A DNA stretch of 64,000 nucleotides, taken from the NCBI RefSeq assembly GCF_008180155.1, contig NZ_VSZS01000060.1:163742-227741 (forward strand), given 5' to 3'. The position numbers were made by a program, and so were the translations under genes. Below are positions 1 to 7,958 of this stretch, in pieces. This stretch comes from Neoaquamicrobium microcysteis. GTDB taxonomy: Bacteria; Pseudomonadota; Alphaproteobacteria; Rhizobiales; Rhizobiaceae. Position 1 is the stretch's first letter; each line of letters begins with the position of its first letter. The notes beneath the pieces were generated by a model. The model did not search any database. It had not been told where the DNA came from and worked only from the letters and a program-made list of their open reading frames with translations.

Positions 1-776
1 CCCGCGGCCCCCGCCTCGGTCGGGTTGAGGAAGCCGCCATAGATGCCCCCCAGCACGACCACGATCAGCGCTACGATTGGAAAGCCCTTGCCGAGCAGCG
101 CCACGAAGGTGGGCTCCGGTAATGCGTCGCGCTCAATGCCGACCACCTTGCGGTCGAACACCCAGTCACGACGAAAGGATGCCATTGCGACGATGACGAC
201 GGCGAAGATGAGGGACAGAAGGATGCCGGGACCAACGCCTGCAAGGAACATGCGCCCGACCGATTCTTCAGCCAGCACGGCATAGATAATCATTAGAAGC
301 GACGGCGGCAGAAGCATGCCCAGCACCGAGCTTCCCGCCACGACTCCCGTGGCGAAACGCGTGGAATAGCCGTGACGCGCCATTTCGGGAACGGCTATGC
401 GGGAGAACACCGAAGCCGATGCAATCGAAATACCCGTGATCGAGGCGAAAACGGCGTTTGCGCCGACGGTGGCGACCCCAAGGCCTGCCTTCAACCGGCG
501 TAGCATTCGCTCGAAGAGATCGAACGTATCCTTGCCCAGCCCCGATACCGTGACCAGCAGACCCATAAGCACGAAAAGAGGCACGACGGCGAACAGGTAT
601 TCGCGAAGGCTGTCATTGGCGACGGAGCCGATCATCCGCAGCGCCACAGTTTCGTTTCGGATGAAAGAGACGCCGGCAAACGAAACCAGCAGCATCGCTG
701 TCGCGATCGGCATGCCTATCAGGATCAGCACCATCATGACGACGAGCGCCAGAGCGCCGATTTCGATGCCCGTCAT
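1..776 (-). CDS. TRAP transporter large permease (DctM family), 3' end outside window
   Basis: Membrane subunit of a tripartite ATP-independent periplasmic importer, which moves a carboxylate-type solute using the sodium or proton gradient. About 258 N-terminal residues are visible and open through base 1, so the C-terminal part is missing. The reading has long hydrophobic segments and DctM-like stretches such as FAVVPLFVLMG near residue 50 and GMLLPPSLLMIIYA. The start ATG (774-776) overlaps the stop of the small permease as ATGA. It is the last visible gene of a leftward operon starting near 4462; substrate unknown. Confidence 0.9.
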   Translation of the reverse strand, partial: MTGIEIGALALVVMMVLILIGMPIATAMLLVSFAGVSFIRNETVALRMIGSVANDSLREYLFAVVPLFVLMGLLVTVSGLGKDTFDLFERMLRRLKAGLGVATVGANAVFASITGISIASASVFSRIAVPEMARHGYSTRFATGVVAGSSVLGMLLPPSLLMIIYAVLAEESVGRMFLAGVGPGILLSLIFAVVIVAMASFRRDWVFDRKVVGIERDALPEPTFVALLGKGFPIVALIVVVLGGIYGGFLNPTEAGAA

Positions 777-1345
777 CGTGTCTGCTCTCCACCGGCTGCC
801 GCCAGCCTGAACTGGGCGAGGGCCCGAATGAGGAACTGGATGGTGGCGACGGCGATGCCCGCGAGGATCAGCACACGAAACGGCCAGGTGGGTGCCGTCA
901 TGACGCCTGTCACGCCGATGAAGTCCATGCTGCCGATGTCGCGTCGCAGTATGCCGAGCGTCGACCAGGCGATGAGGGCGCACACGACGACGCCCGCGAG
1001 TTCCCAGAGTCCGCTGACCAATGCCAGCATGCGCGGGCTCTTGCGCTCCAGCCAAAGCAGGAAGAACTCAATCCGTGCAAGCCGGTTGTGACGGATCGTC
1101 GTTCCCAACTGCAGGAAGACGATCATCACCAGCGTAAGCGCACCGAGTTCGGAAATGAGCGGGAGGGAACTGCCGAACATGTTGCGCGCGGCGATGTCCG
1201 CACAGATCATCGCCATGAGCAACCCGATCATGAGGGTGCCGAGCGCGGCCATGCCGTCTACCAGCGCGGCCCAGAGCCTGGCAGCCGGCCCGACGTGCCG
1301 GCGATCCGTTGGGGGAGCGCCGGCCGGTTCTTCTTGTTGATGCAT
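773..1345 (-). CDS. TRAP transporter small permease (DctQ family)
   Basis: Small membrane subunit of the same TRAP importer; it normally bridges the binding protein and the large permease. The 190-residue product has four predicted transmembrane stretches (about residues 30-50, 65-85, 107-127 and 150-172), the standard DctQ topology and length. Its stop overlaps the start of the large permease by four bases, indicating translational coupling. The hydrophilic N-terminal extension of about 25 residues is a little long, and no strong ribosome binding site precedes the chosen ATG, so the start may lie slightly further in. Confidence 0.88.
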   Translation of the reverse strand: MHQQEEPAGAPPTDRRHVGPAARLWAALVDGMAALGTLMIGLLMAMICADIAARNMFGSSLPLISELGALTLVMIVFLQLGTTIRHNRLARIEFFLLWLERKSPRMLALVSGLWELAGVVVCALIAWSTLGILRRDIGSMDFIGVTGVMTAPTWPFRVLILAGIAVATIQFLIRALAQFRLAAAGGEQTR

Positions 1346-1381
1346 CGTCAGCGTCCGCGTGGCGATGGCTCTCCGCTTGCC

Positions 1382-2461
1382 CTACTCGCTCTTGTCCCAG
1401 TCGCGAACGGGCGTTTCGCCCCGCGCACGCAACCCTTCCATGTAGGCTGCGAGGAACTCGCGTGCAGGCAGGCCGCGGGCTTCGCCATCCGCCGCCCATT
1501 CGCCGGCGATGTCGGGCAGCCCGTTCACCCAGGCCGTACGATCTTCTTCCGACATTTCGCTCACCGTCACCGGTGGGTTCTGGCCGGCGCCCAGCTCGAC
1601 CATCTTGCCGAAGGCTGCTTCATGCGCCTCGAGCAGGTTCTTGCCATGCGCGTCGGTGTAGAACTTGCCGGCTTCGACCATCGCGTTCTGGACCTCTTCG
1701 GGCAGTCCGTCCCAGCTGTCCTTGTTGATGGCAACCGCACCCGAGAAGGCCGTGCCGATGCGCACGCGGGTGATGTAAGGGGCGACCTCATAAAGCTTGG
1801 CCGGCAACACGCCGAGCGCCAGCGACAGGACGCCGTCTGATACACCCGTTTGGATGTCGGTATAGAAGGTCGTCAGCGCGCCATCGACAGCGTTGGCACC
1901 TGTGCCGCGCAGCCATGAACCCAGCACGCCGGGCGCCGAAATCTTCATGCCGTTGAGGTCGGACAGGCTTTCGATCGGCTGCTTGGTGTAGATGTCGTAG
2001 CCGTCGGTGCCGGTCAGCCCGAGTACCTTGAGATTGTATTGCTCCCACTCATTGCGGAAAGCCTCGTTGTTTTCCAGAAGTTCGCCCATCACCTCGAGCT
2101 GAACCGGCGGGTTGGCGGTTGAGAACGGCGCATAGCTCGAAACCTGGCTAAGCGGCAGCTTGGCCACTTCGAGGAAGGAGAAGACCCAGCCAATGTCGGT
2201 GACACCCTCTTCAACCGACGAAAGCGTGGCATTGGCCTTGTAGAGCTGACCGCCGAAGGCTTCCTGCCATTCGATCTTGTAATTGCCGCCCTCGGCGAGG
2301 ATACGGTCGGTCTCGGCCATGAAATGCGACTTGATCATGCCCACCCACGGGATGGTGAGCGGGTGGCTCGACGCGACCGTCAGGTTGATCGTTTCCTGAG
2401 CCATCGCGGCGGTTGGAAAGGCTACGACGCTTGCAAGCAGCAGTCCGGTAAGTTTTCTCAT
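1382..2461 (-). CDS. TRAP transporter solute-binding protein (DctP family)
   Basis: Periplasmic receptor that hands its ligand to the adjacent DctQ/DctM permease. The 359-residue product starts with a classical Sec signal peptide (MRKLTGLLLA, cleavage likely after AMA near residue 21) followed by the DctP fold, including the strand LTVASSHPLTIPW. A strong GGGAGGA ribosome binding site precedes the ATG. The operon context (CoA-transferase and citrate-synthase-fold lyase upstream, ring-cleavage dioxygenase opposite) suggests an organic acid or aromatic acid ligand, but the sequence does not fix it. Confidence 0.92.
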   Translation of the reverse strand: MRKLTGLLLASVVAFPTAAMAQETINLTVASSHPLTIPWVGMIKSHFMAETDRILAEGGNYKIEWQEAFGGQLYKANATLSSVEEGVTDIGWVFSFLEVAKLPLSQVSSYAPFSTANPPVQLEVMGELLENNEAFRNEWEQYNLKVLGLTGTDGYDIYTKQPIESLSDLNGMKISAPGVLGSWLRGTGANAVDGALTTFYTDIQTGVSDGVLSLALGVLPAKLYEVAPYITRVRIGTAFSGAVAINKDSWDGLPEEVQNAMVEAGKFYTDAHGKNLLEAHEAAFGKMVELGAGQNPPVTVSEMSEEDRTAWVNGLPDIAGEWAADGEARGLPAREFLAAYMEGLRARGETPVRDWDKSE

Positions 2462-2499
2462 TTCGGTTCCTCCCTGGTTATTCTTGAAAAGGCGGGTCC

Positions 2500-3645
2500 T
2501 CAGCCCGCCAGCCGTTTCGCCACTTCCGCCCTTATCTCGTCGCCATGTTCGTCGAGCACGGGGGGCGGAAGCACTTCGAGGTCGGCCTCGCCGTCGAAGC
2601 TGTAAGGCGGACGCACGGTCTTGAACGGGCCCATCTGCGGATGGGTCGCCTCGACCGCGATCTGCAGGTGCTTTGCCTGCGGGTCTTCAAGTGCCTCGTC
2701 GGAATCGTAGGCAGGCGAATGCGGCACTTCGTTTTCGAGCAACAGCGTGCACCATTCGTCACGCGAGCGCGTGGCGAAGACGGGCGTCAGTATGTCGATG
2801 AGGTCCTGCTGGTGGTTGATCCGCTTGAGCCGCTCGGCAAAGCGCTCGTCGGTCAACAGCTTGGGCTGTTGGGTAGCGGCGGCCAGCCCTTCCCAGAACT
2901 TCTGCGGCGATGACAGGTGGATGGCGATCCATTTCCCGTCCGAGCAGGCGAATGTGTAGGACTGCGAAACCATCGGACGGCTGAGCGGCCCCATCACCTC
3001 GCCGACGCTGAAATAGTGCGTGAAGGAATCGAGGTTGAAATGGCACATGGCTTCCAGCATCGAAATGTCGAGGCGGCGTCCCTTGCCCGTCTTTGAACGT
3101 TCCAGCAAAGCCGCAACGATGCCGAGCGCTGCATAATGGCCCGTTACCGCGTCGGCGATCGCGGGACCGATCACGCGCGGATTGGCCGGGGGCGTCAGCA
3201 GGCGCAGATAGGCGCTCGCCGCCTGCGCGACAGTGTCGTAGGCGGGCCGGTCGCGTGACGGGCCGCTCTGGCCGAAGCCGGTGATGGCACAGTAGACGAG
3301 GCCGGGATTTATGCGCTGCAGTTCCTCCGCTCCGGCCCCCAGCCGCTCCGCAACGCCGGGGCGGAAGTTCTGGATGAAGATGTCAGCGGTCCGGATGAGA
3401 TCGTGGAAGGTCGCCCGTTCGTCCATCTTGTTTGTATCGAGTGCGATCGAGCGCTTGTTGCGATTGTAGGTCTGGAAGTGCGGCGAATAGAGCCCGCCCT
3501 TGAAGGCGCGGAACGGGTCGCCCGCGCCGGGGCGTTCTACCTTGATGACGTCGGCACCAAGATCGGCCAGGTGCATGCCTGCGGCCGGGCCGGTGATGTA
3601 GGTTCCCATTTCGACGACACGGATATCCTTGAGTATCTTGGTCAT
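2500..3645 (-). CDS. Class III CoA-transferase (CaiB/BaiF family)
   Basis: Predicted to move CoA between two carboxylic acids, activating a substrate for degradation. The 381-residue chain carries the family N-terminus (VEMGTYITGPAAGMHLADLG) and the YDTVAQAAS motif, whose Asp (about residue 137) is the expected covalent catalytic residue. I chose the ATG at 3645 because TGAGGA lies just upstream and the gene then follows the lyase stop by ten bases. It is co-transcribed with the citrate-synthase-fold lyase and TRAP importer, so the pair may activate and cleave an imported acid. Substrate is not predictable. Confidence 0.88.
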   Translation of the reverse strand: MTKILKDIRVVEMGTYITGPAAGMHLADLGADVIKVERPGAGDPFRAFKGGLYSPHFQTYNRNKRSIALDTNKMDERATFHDLIRTADIFIQNFRPGVAERLGAGAEELQRINPGLVYCAITGFGQSGPSRDRPAYDTVAQAASAYLRLLTPPANPRVIGPAIADAVTGHYAALGIVAALLERSKTGKGRRLDISMLEAMCHFNLDSFTHYFSVGEVMGPLSRPMVSQSYTFACSDGKWIAIHLSSPQKFWEGLAAATQQPKLLTDERFAERLKRINHQQDLIDILTPVFATRSRDEWCTLLLENEVPHSPAYDSDEALEDPQAKHLQIAVEATHPQMGPFKTVRPPYSFDGEADLEVLPPPVLDEHGDEIRAEVAKRLAG

Positions 3646-3655
3646 CGGTTCGTCC

Positions 3656-4462
3656 TCAGGCCTCGGAAGCGGGCTTCGAGCCGCGTCCGTCATATGCGAT
3701 TGCCATGTCGGCCTTATGAGACATGATGAAGCCTATGGACCGTTGCGATTCCTCGTAGAGATGCGCGACCAGTCCCGCTGCGCGCGCTAGAAGCGGAATG
3801 CCTTTCATCGCCTCGAGCGGCCATCCGGCATCGAGCATAAGAGCCGGTATCGCGCCTGACACATTGATGGGCAGCCGCCGGTTCATGATGGTGGGAGCCA
3901 GTTCGGCGATCTTGCGCAGGCAGCCGATATGGTCGCCCGTCACGCCGAGTTCGTCGGCCAGCGACAGCAATTTGTCGGCACGCGGATCGCCGGCACTATG
4001 CTGCGGATGGCCGATGCCCGGCACCTTGGCACGCTGCGCTTTCAGCGCCTCAAGGCCGCGACGCGCCGCGTCATCGAGGTTCGAGCCGGGCTTGCGGCCT
4101 TCGTCCAGCACCTCGACGATATAGCGGCCGGCGGTTTCCGAGCTTCCGGCAACCACCGAGCCCATGCCGAGCAGGCCCGCGGCCATTGCGCCCTGCCAGG
4201 CTTCGGGCGCTGCCGCCAGCGTCATGCGTGCGGCTTGCACGCTCGGCACCAGTCCGTGCTCCGCAATTGCCACCATGCACGCATTGGTAATGGCGCGCTG
4301 CACGTCGGTCGGACGCTCGCCGAGGACCAGCAGCCAGAAATAGTCGGTGAAGTCGATCTTGCCGATCAGGTCCGCGCACAGGTCGTTGCCGCGTATCGTT
4401 ATGCTTTCCGCATCCGAAGTGGCGATGGCCGTGAACGCCTGTTCCTGCTTGCCGATGCGCAT
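3656..4462 (-). CDS. Citryl-CoA lyase-like protein (citrate synthase fold)
   Basis: A 268-residue short member of the citrate synthase superfamily, annotated in relatives as citryl-CoA lyase; such enzymes form or cleave the C-C bond between acetyl-CoA and an oxoacid. Visible catalytic-type histidines are in AEHGL (about residue 69) and PGIGHPQHS (about 152). The place where the fold normally has the catalytic Asp (an NVD-type motif) reads NVSGAIPALML, so that residue appears replaced by Ser. The ATG at 4462 is preferred over 4483: GGAG sits five bases upstream, and the earlier ATG lies inside the palindromic operator. First gene of a leftward operon. Confidence 0.8.
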   Translation of the reverse strand: MRIGKQEQAFTAIATSDAESITIRGNDLCADLIGKIDFTDYFWLLVLGERPTDVQRAITNACMVAIAEHGLVPSVQAARMTLAAAPEAWQGAMAAGLLGMGSVVAGSSETAGRYIVEVLDEGRKPGSNLDDAARRGLEALKAQRAKVPGIGHPQHSAGDPRADKLLSLADELGVTGDHIGCLRKIAELAPTIMNRRLPINVSGAIPALMLDAGWPLEAMKGIPLLARAAGLVAHLYEESQRSIGFIMSHKADMAIAYDGRGSKPASEA

Positions 4463-4476
4463 GCAAACTCCAAATT

Positions 4477-4489
4477 TTCGCATTGCGAA
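4477..4489. promoter_or_regulatory. Palindromic operator TTCGC-N3-GCGAA (likely IclR site)
   Basis: A perfect 13-base inverted repeat, TTCGCATTGCGAA, lies just upstream of the lyase start. The same half-sites with the same three-base spacing recur before the amidohydrolase at 6395-6413. The IclR-family gene lies between the two sites, so it is the natural candidate ligand-responsive regulator. The site lies downstream of the predicted minus-strand promoter, a position suited to repression. Confidence 0.65.
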
Positions 4490-4509
4490 GTTTTTTTCTC
4501 TTGTCGGAA

Positions 4510-4538
4510 AGGTATGGCGCGATCTACCTTCCTGTCAA
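4510..4538 (-). promoter_or_regulatory. Predicted sigma70-type promoter of lyase/TRAP operon
   Basis: On the minus strand a perfect -35 hexamer TTGACA (4533-4538) is followed after 17 bases by ATACCT (4510-4515). Transcription would start near 4503, placing the TTCGC palindrome in the initially transcribed region. Confidence 0.5.
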
Positions 4539-4605
4539 GCCTGACGGCCGGCTGTGGAATGTCATGCCGGGCGCTGCTATCGAGAGAGCCGGGAGGATAC
4601 ACGCG

Positions 4606-5463
4606 ATGCGCGACATCAATCAGTTCACGATCACCGAAGCCGTGAAGAAGAGCTTCCGTACGGAAGAAGGCTCGCGGTTCAAGTTCCTGCTTGAGAGTCT
4701 CATCGACCATCTGCACGACTACACCCGCGAAACCAACCTCACCCACGAGGAGTGGATGCGCGTGCTGATGTTCCTCTACGATTGCGGGAAGATTTCCACG
4801 CCCGAGCGGCACGAGTTCATTCTCTTGTCCGACGTGCTGGGCTTCTCCGCACTGGTGGACATGATAAACACGCGCGGCGGCGCCACCGAGGGCAGCAATC
4901 TCGGCCCGTTCTATCTCGACAATGCGCCCAGGAAGCCGCTGGGCGCAGACCTCGCCGGTCCCCGGCAAGGCGTTTCCGTGCTATGCCACGGCGTCGTGCG
5001 CGACACATTGGGCCATCCGATCCCAGGCGCGATCGTCGATACCTGGCAGGCCGATGGCTCCGGCACTTATCCGATCCAGGAGGAGGGGCAGGACAAATAC
5101 GACCTGCGCGGCCTCTTCGAGGCCGACGACCAGGGCCGCTACTACTACACCACCATCTTGCCCAAGCCCTACACCGTGCCCTATGACGGCCCCGTCGGCG
5201 AGTTGCTGCGTGCTGGCGACCGTCACTCGTGGCGGGCCTCTCATCTGCACTACATGATCCGGGCGGAAGGGATGCGCGGCATCGTCACCGAAGTCTTCTT
5301 CGAAAACACCGAATATGTAGACAACGACGCGGTCTTCGGCGTGCGCCGGTCATTGATCGCCAAGCTCGAACCATACAAGGCTGCGAAGGCGGGCGACTTT
5401 CCGCTGGAGCGCCAGCCCGACGCGATGATCAACTTCGATTTCGTGCTCGCGCCGGGCGACTGA
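4606..5463 (+). CDS. Intradiol ring-cleavage dioxygenase (hydroxyquinol 1,2-dioxygenase type)
   Basis: Non-haem Fe(III) enzyme that opens an ortho-dihydroxylated aromatic ring between the hydroxyls. The 285-residue product has the N-terminal helical dioxygenase domain (about 20-100), the ATEGSNLGPFY segment, and all expected iron ligands: Tyr in SGTY (155), Tyr in PKPYTVPYDGP (189), and His213/His215 in RASHLHYMI, with the neighbouring Arg210. The PYTVPYDGPVG stretch resembles hydroxyquinol dioxygenases more than catechol ones. GGGAGG nine bases upstream supports this ATG. No maleylacetate reductase is present in the window, so the downstream route is unclear. Confidence 0.87.
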   Translation: MRDINQFTITEAVKKSFRTEEGSRFKFLLESLIDHLHDYTRETNLTHEEWMRVLMFLYDCGKISTPERHEFILLSDVLGFSALVDMINTRGGATEGSNLGPFYLDNAPRKPLGADLAGPRQGVSVLCHGVVRDTLGHPIPGAIVDTWQADGSGTYPIQEEGQDKYDLRGLFEADDQGRYYYTTILPKPYTVPYDGPVGELLRAGDRHSWRASHLHYMIRAEGMRGIVTEVFFENTEYVDNDAVFGVRRSLIAKLEPYKAAKAGDFPLERQPDAMINFDFVLAPGD

Positions 5464-5479
5464 GAGAGGGAAACACTGG

Positions 5480-6295
5480 ATGCGCGACGAGGATGCGAAG
5501 GCCGAGCGGCCCTCCGAGTTCGTGGAGGCGCTGGCCAAGGGGCTGTCGATTCTCGAGAGCTTCGATTCGCAGCATCCAGAAATGACGTTGAGCGATGTCG
5601 CGCGCCGCGTCGGGCTCAGCCCTGCGGCGGCGCGGCGAAGCCTGATTACGCTTCAGGCGATGGGCTATGTCGGCCAGACCAACAAGCGGTTCCACCTTCG
5701 GCCCAAGGTGATGAGCTTCGGCTCGGCCTTCTATTTCTCTGCCCGCGTGGACGAGGTGCTTCAGCCGGAACTGCGCCACCTCGTGAGCACCTTCGGCGAC
5801 GCCTCGTCGGTTGCAACGCTCGAAGGACATGACGTGCTCTACGTTGCGCACTATTCCGAGCAACGCGCGCGCCGACCGACCGCCACCGTTGGCGCACGCT
5901 ACCCTGCCCATGCAACCTCGCTCGGCCGCGTGCTTCTGGCGGGTCTGCCGGACGCGGATTTCGACCGTTATCTGCGCGATGTCGACCCGGTGCCGCTGAC
6001 CAAGAAGACGGTCGTCGACAAGGCACAGTTGCGCGAGATCGTCGAGGGCGTACGCGAGCAGAACTACTCGACCACGGTCGACCAGCTTGACTACGGCATC
6101 ACCGCGCTTGCGGTGCCGATCCGCGGTGCGTCGGGGCGCACGATCGCAGCGCTCAACTCGTCGGGCTATTCGGGGCTGCTGACTGCGGAGGATCTGTTGA
6201 AGAACCGCCTTCCCGAACTGCGTGCATCTGCCGCCCGCCTTTCGCAGACGCTGTCGCGATACCCCGTTCTCGAATCCATCATCGGCACGCGCTGA
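5480..6295 (+). CDS. IclR-family transcriptional regulator (PcaR/PobR-like)
   Basis: A 271-residue regulator with an N-terminal winged helix (about residues 13-75, including LSDVARRVGLSPAAARRSL) and a C-terminal effector-binding domain typical of IclR proteins that sense aromatic acids, with family stretches ARYPAHATSLGRVLLAG and YGITALAVPIR. It starts 16 bases after the dioxygenase, preceded by AGAGAGGGA, so the two are co-transcribed. Two copies of a TTCGC-N3-GCGAA palindrome flank this locus and probably represent its binding sites. Whether it activates or represses cannot be told from sequence. Confidence 0.93.
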   Translation: MRDEDAKAERPSEFVEALAKGLSILESFDSQHPEMTLSDVARRVGLSPAAARRSLITLQAMGYVGQTNKRFHLRPKVMSFGSAFYFSARVDEVLQPELRHLVSTFGDASSVATLEGHDVLYVAHYSEQRARRPTATVGARYPAHATSLGRVLLAGLPDADFDRYLRDVDPVPLTKKTVVDKAQLREIVEGVREQNYSTTVDQLDYGITALAVPIRGASGRTIAALNSSGYSGLLTAEDLLKNRLPELRASAARLSQTLSRYPVLESIIGTR

Positions 6296-6352
6296 CCTCG
6301 CACGCCGAGGTACTTCCGCATTCGCGGCAGGCCGTAGCGCTCGATTGTTGCA

Positions 6353-6382
6353 TTGACACGCTCGCGTGTTGCGACCTACCAT
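6353..6382 (+). promoter_or_regulatory. Predicted promoter of amidohydrolase operon
   Basis: TTGACA (6353-6358), an 18-base spacer and TACCAT (6377-6382). The spacer region includes part of a second dyad, ACACGC-TC-GCGTGT (6356-6369). The IclR-type palindrome begins 13 bases after the -10. Confidence 0.45.
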
Positions 6383-6394
6383 TGCAACGAAAAT

Positions 6395-6413
6395 ATTTTC
6401 GCCTAGCGAAAAT
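6395..6413. promoter_or_regulatory. Palindromic operator ATTTTCGC-N3-GCGAAAAT
   Basis: Perfect 8-base arms separated by CTA. The core TTCGC-N3-GCGAA matches the site at 4477-4489 in sequence and spacing, so both are likely bound by the IclR regulator encoded between them. Confidence 0.65.
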
Positions 6414-6478
6414 TTTGATGGAGCATGACTTTGGGTCATGTTGCTGTCATTGGCCGGTTTTCTTTGGGAGGAGAAATC

Positions 6479-7948
6479 ATGTGCAGATTCTGCGAGTTGG
6501 GGCGTGCCCCGGCCGACCACAGCGCGGCAGCTGGCGGCGGTTTTTCTGCCTCAGCGGTTGCCCGCCCCTCCGCCATACCGATGCCGGCGCGTTCAGGCGA
6601 GGCGGGCCGCCGGCTCCTCCTGCGCGGCGGGCACGTCCTCAGCATGGATGCCTCGGTCGGTGATTTCGTCGTGGGCGACGTGCTGATCGACGGCAACAGG
6701 ATCGCTGCGGTGGGACGGAAGCTGGACGCGGGCGATGCCGAGGTGATCGACGCAAAGGGTATGATCGTCATGCCTGGCTTCATCGATACCCACCACCACC
6801 AGTTCGAGACCGCTCTTCGTGGCTTTCTTGCCGATTGCATCCTCGTCAACGACGGTCAGCCGCACAGCGCGTTCAACTACTACGAACACATGCTGCAGAA
6901 GTTCTCGATGGTCTATCGGCCGCACGATGTGTATGTGAACGAGCTGTTCGGCTCCATCGCGCAACTCGATGCCGGCGTCACGACGGTGATGGACGTGTCG
7001 CAGATCCACCATTCGCCGGAGCATTCCGACGCGGTGGTGCAGGCGCTCAAGGATGCCGGCCGCCGCGCGGTGTTCGGCTATTTCGAGGGCTGGGGTGACC
7101 GGGCCAAGTATCCCGAGGATGCCAGGCGTCTGCGCGCCGAGCACTTCTCTTCCGATGACGGCCTTATAACCATGGTCATGGGCGGGGAGATCTATATCCC
7201 CGGCTACGAGAATGCATGGAAGATCGGGCGCGAGCTGGGTCTGCCCATCGCTCTGCACGTGGTCGGCACCTTCGGGATGCAGCCGGTGTTCGATGAGTTA
7301 GCCCGCAGCGGCCAATTCGGCTCCGACAACATCTTCATCCACATGACCGGCATGTCCGACATGGCGTGGCAGGCGGCCGCCGACGCTGGAGCGCACGTTT
7401 CGCTCTCCGTTCCCATCGAGATGACGATGCGCCACGGCATGCCCCCCATCCAGAAGGCGCTGGACCTCGGCATGCAGCCGTCGCTGTCGTCCGACGTCGA
7501 ATGCACCATGACGGCCGACCCGTTCACGCAGATGCGTTCGGCAATGACCCTGCAGCGCGCCTTCATCAACGAAGAGGCGTTGGGCGGCCGGACCGATTGT
7601 GCGGCGATGGTGACCTCGCGCGACGTGATCCGCTTCGCGACGCTCGAAGGCGCCAAGGGCCTCAAGCTCGATCATCGGACGGGCAGCCTGACGCCGGGCA
7701 AGGAAGCCGACATCGTCATGCTTGATGCCACCGCCATCAACGTTGCGCCGCTCAACCACGTCACCGGCGCGGTGGTAACGCTGATGGAGCGCTCCAACGT
7801 CGATACGGTGATCGTCGCCGGCAGCATCCGCAAATGGAAGGGCGAACTGGTAGGCTTCGACGTGGCGAAGCTGCGCGGCGAGCTGGAGGCAAGCCGCGAC
7901 CATCTGTTCGAGGCGTCCGGCATCGACCGCGACATCTTCCGCGCCTGA
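6479..7948 (+). CDS. Amidohydrolase-family metalloenzyme (AtzA/TRZ-type)
   Basis: Predicted cytoplasmic hydrolase of the atrazine chlorohydrolase/cytosine deaminase-like group, acting on a C-N or C-X bond of a ring compound. The 489-residue product has the metal motif GFIDTHHH (His105, His107), His260 (ALHVVG), His288 (FIHMTG) and the catalytic Asp339 (LSSDVECT), with the C-terminal KEADIVMLD strand. GGGAGGAG upstream fixes the start at the Met of MCRFC. That N-terminus, with Cys2 and Cys5 and a roughly 40-residue Ala/Pro-rich tail before the enzyme core, is unusual. Substrate unknown; the dioxygenase next door suggests a heterocycle or aryl derivative. Confidence 0.87.
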   Translation: MCRFCELGRAPADHSAAAGGGFSASAVARPSAIPMPARSGEAGRRLLLRGGHVLSMDASVGDFVVGDVLIDGNRIAAVGRKLDAGDAEVIDAKGMIVMPGFIDTHHHQFETALRGFLADCILVNDGQPHSAFNYYEHMLQKFSMVYRPHDVYVNELFGSIAQLDAGVTTVMDVSQIHHSPEHSDAVVQALKDAGRRAVFGYFEGWGDRAKYPEDARRLRAEHFSSDDGLITMVMGGEIYIPGYENAWKIGRELGLPIALHVVGTFGMQPVFDELARSGQFGSDNIFIHMTGMSDMAWQAAADAGAHVSLSVPIEMTMRHGMPPIQKALDLGMQPSLSSDVECTMTADPFTQMRSAMTLQRAFINEEALGGRTDCAAMVTSRDVIRFATLEGAKGLKLDHRTGSLTPGKEADIVMLDATAINVAPLNHVTGAVVTLMERSNVDTVIVAGSIRKWKGELVGFDVAKLRGELEASRDHLFEASGIDRDIFRA

Positions 7949-7958
7949 GGAGAACGAC

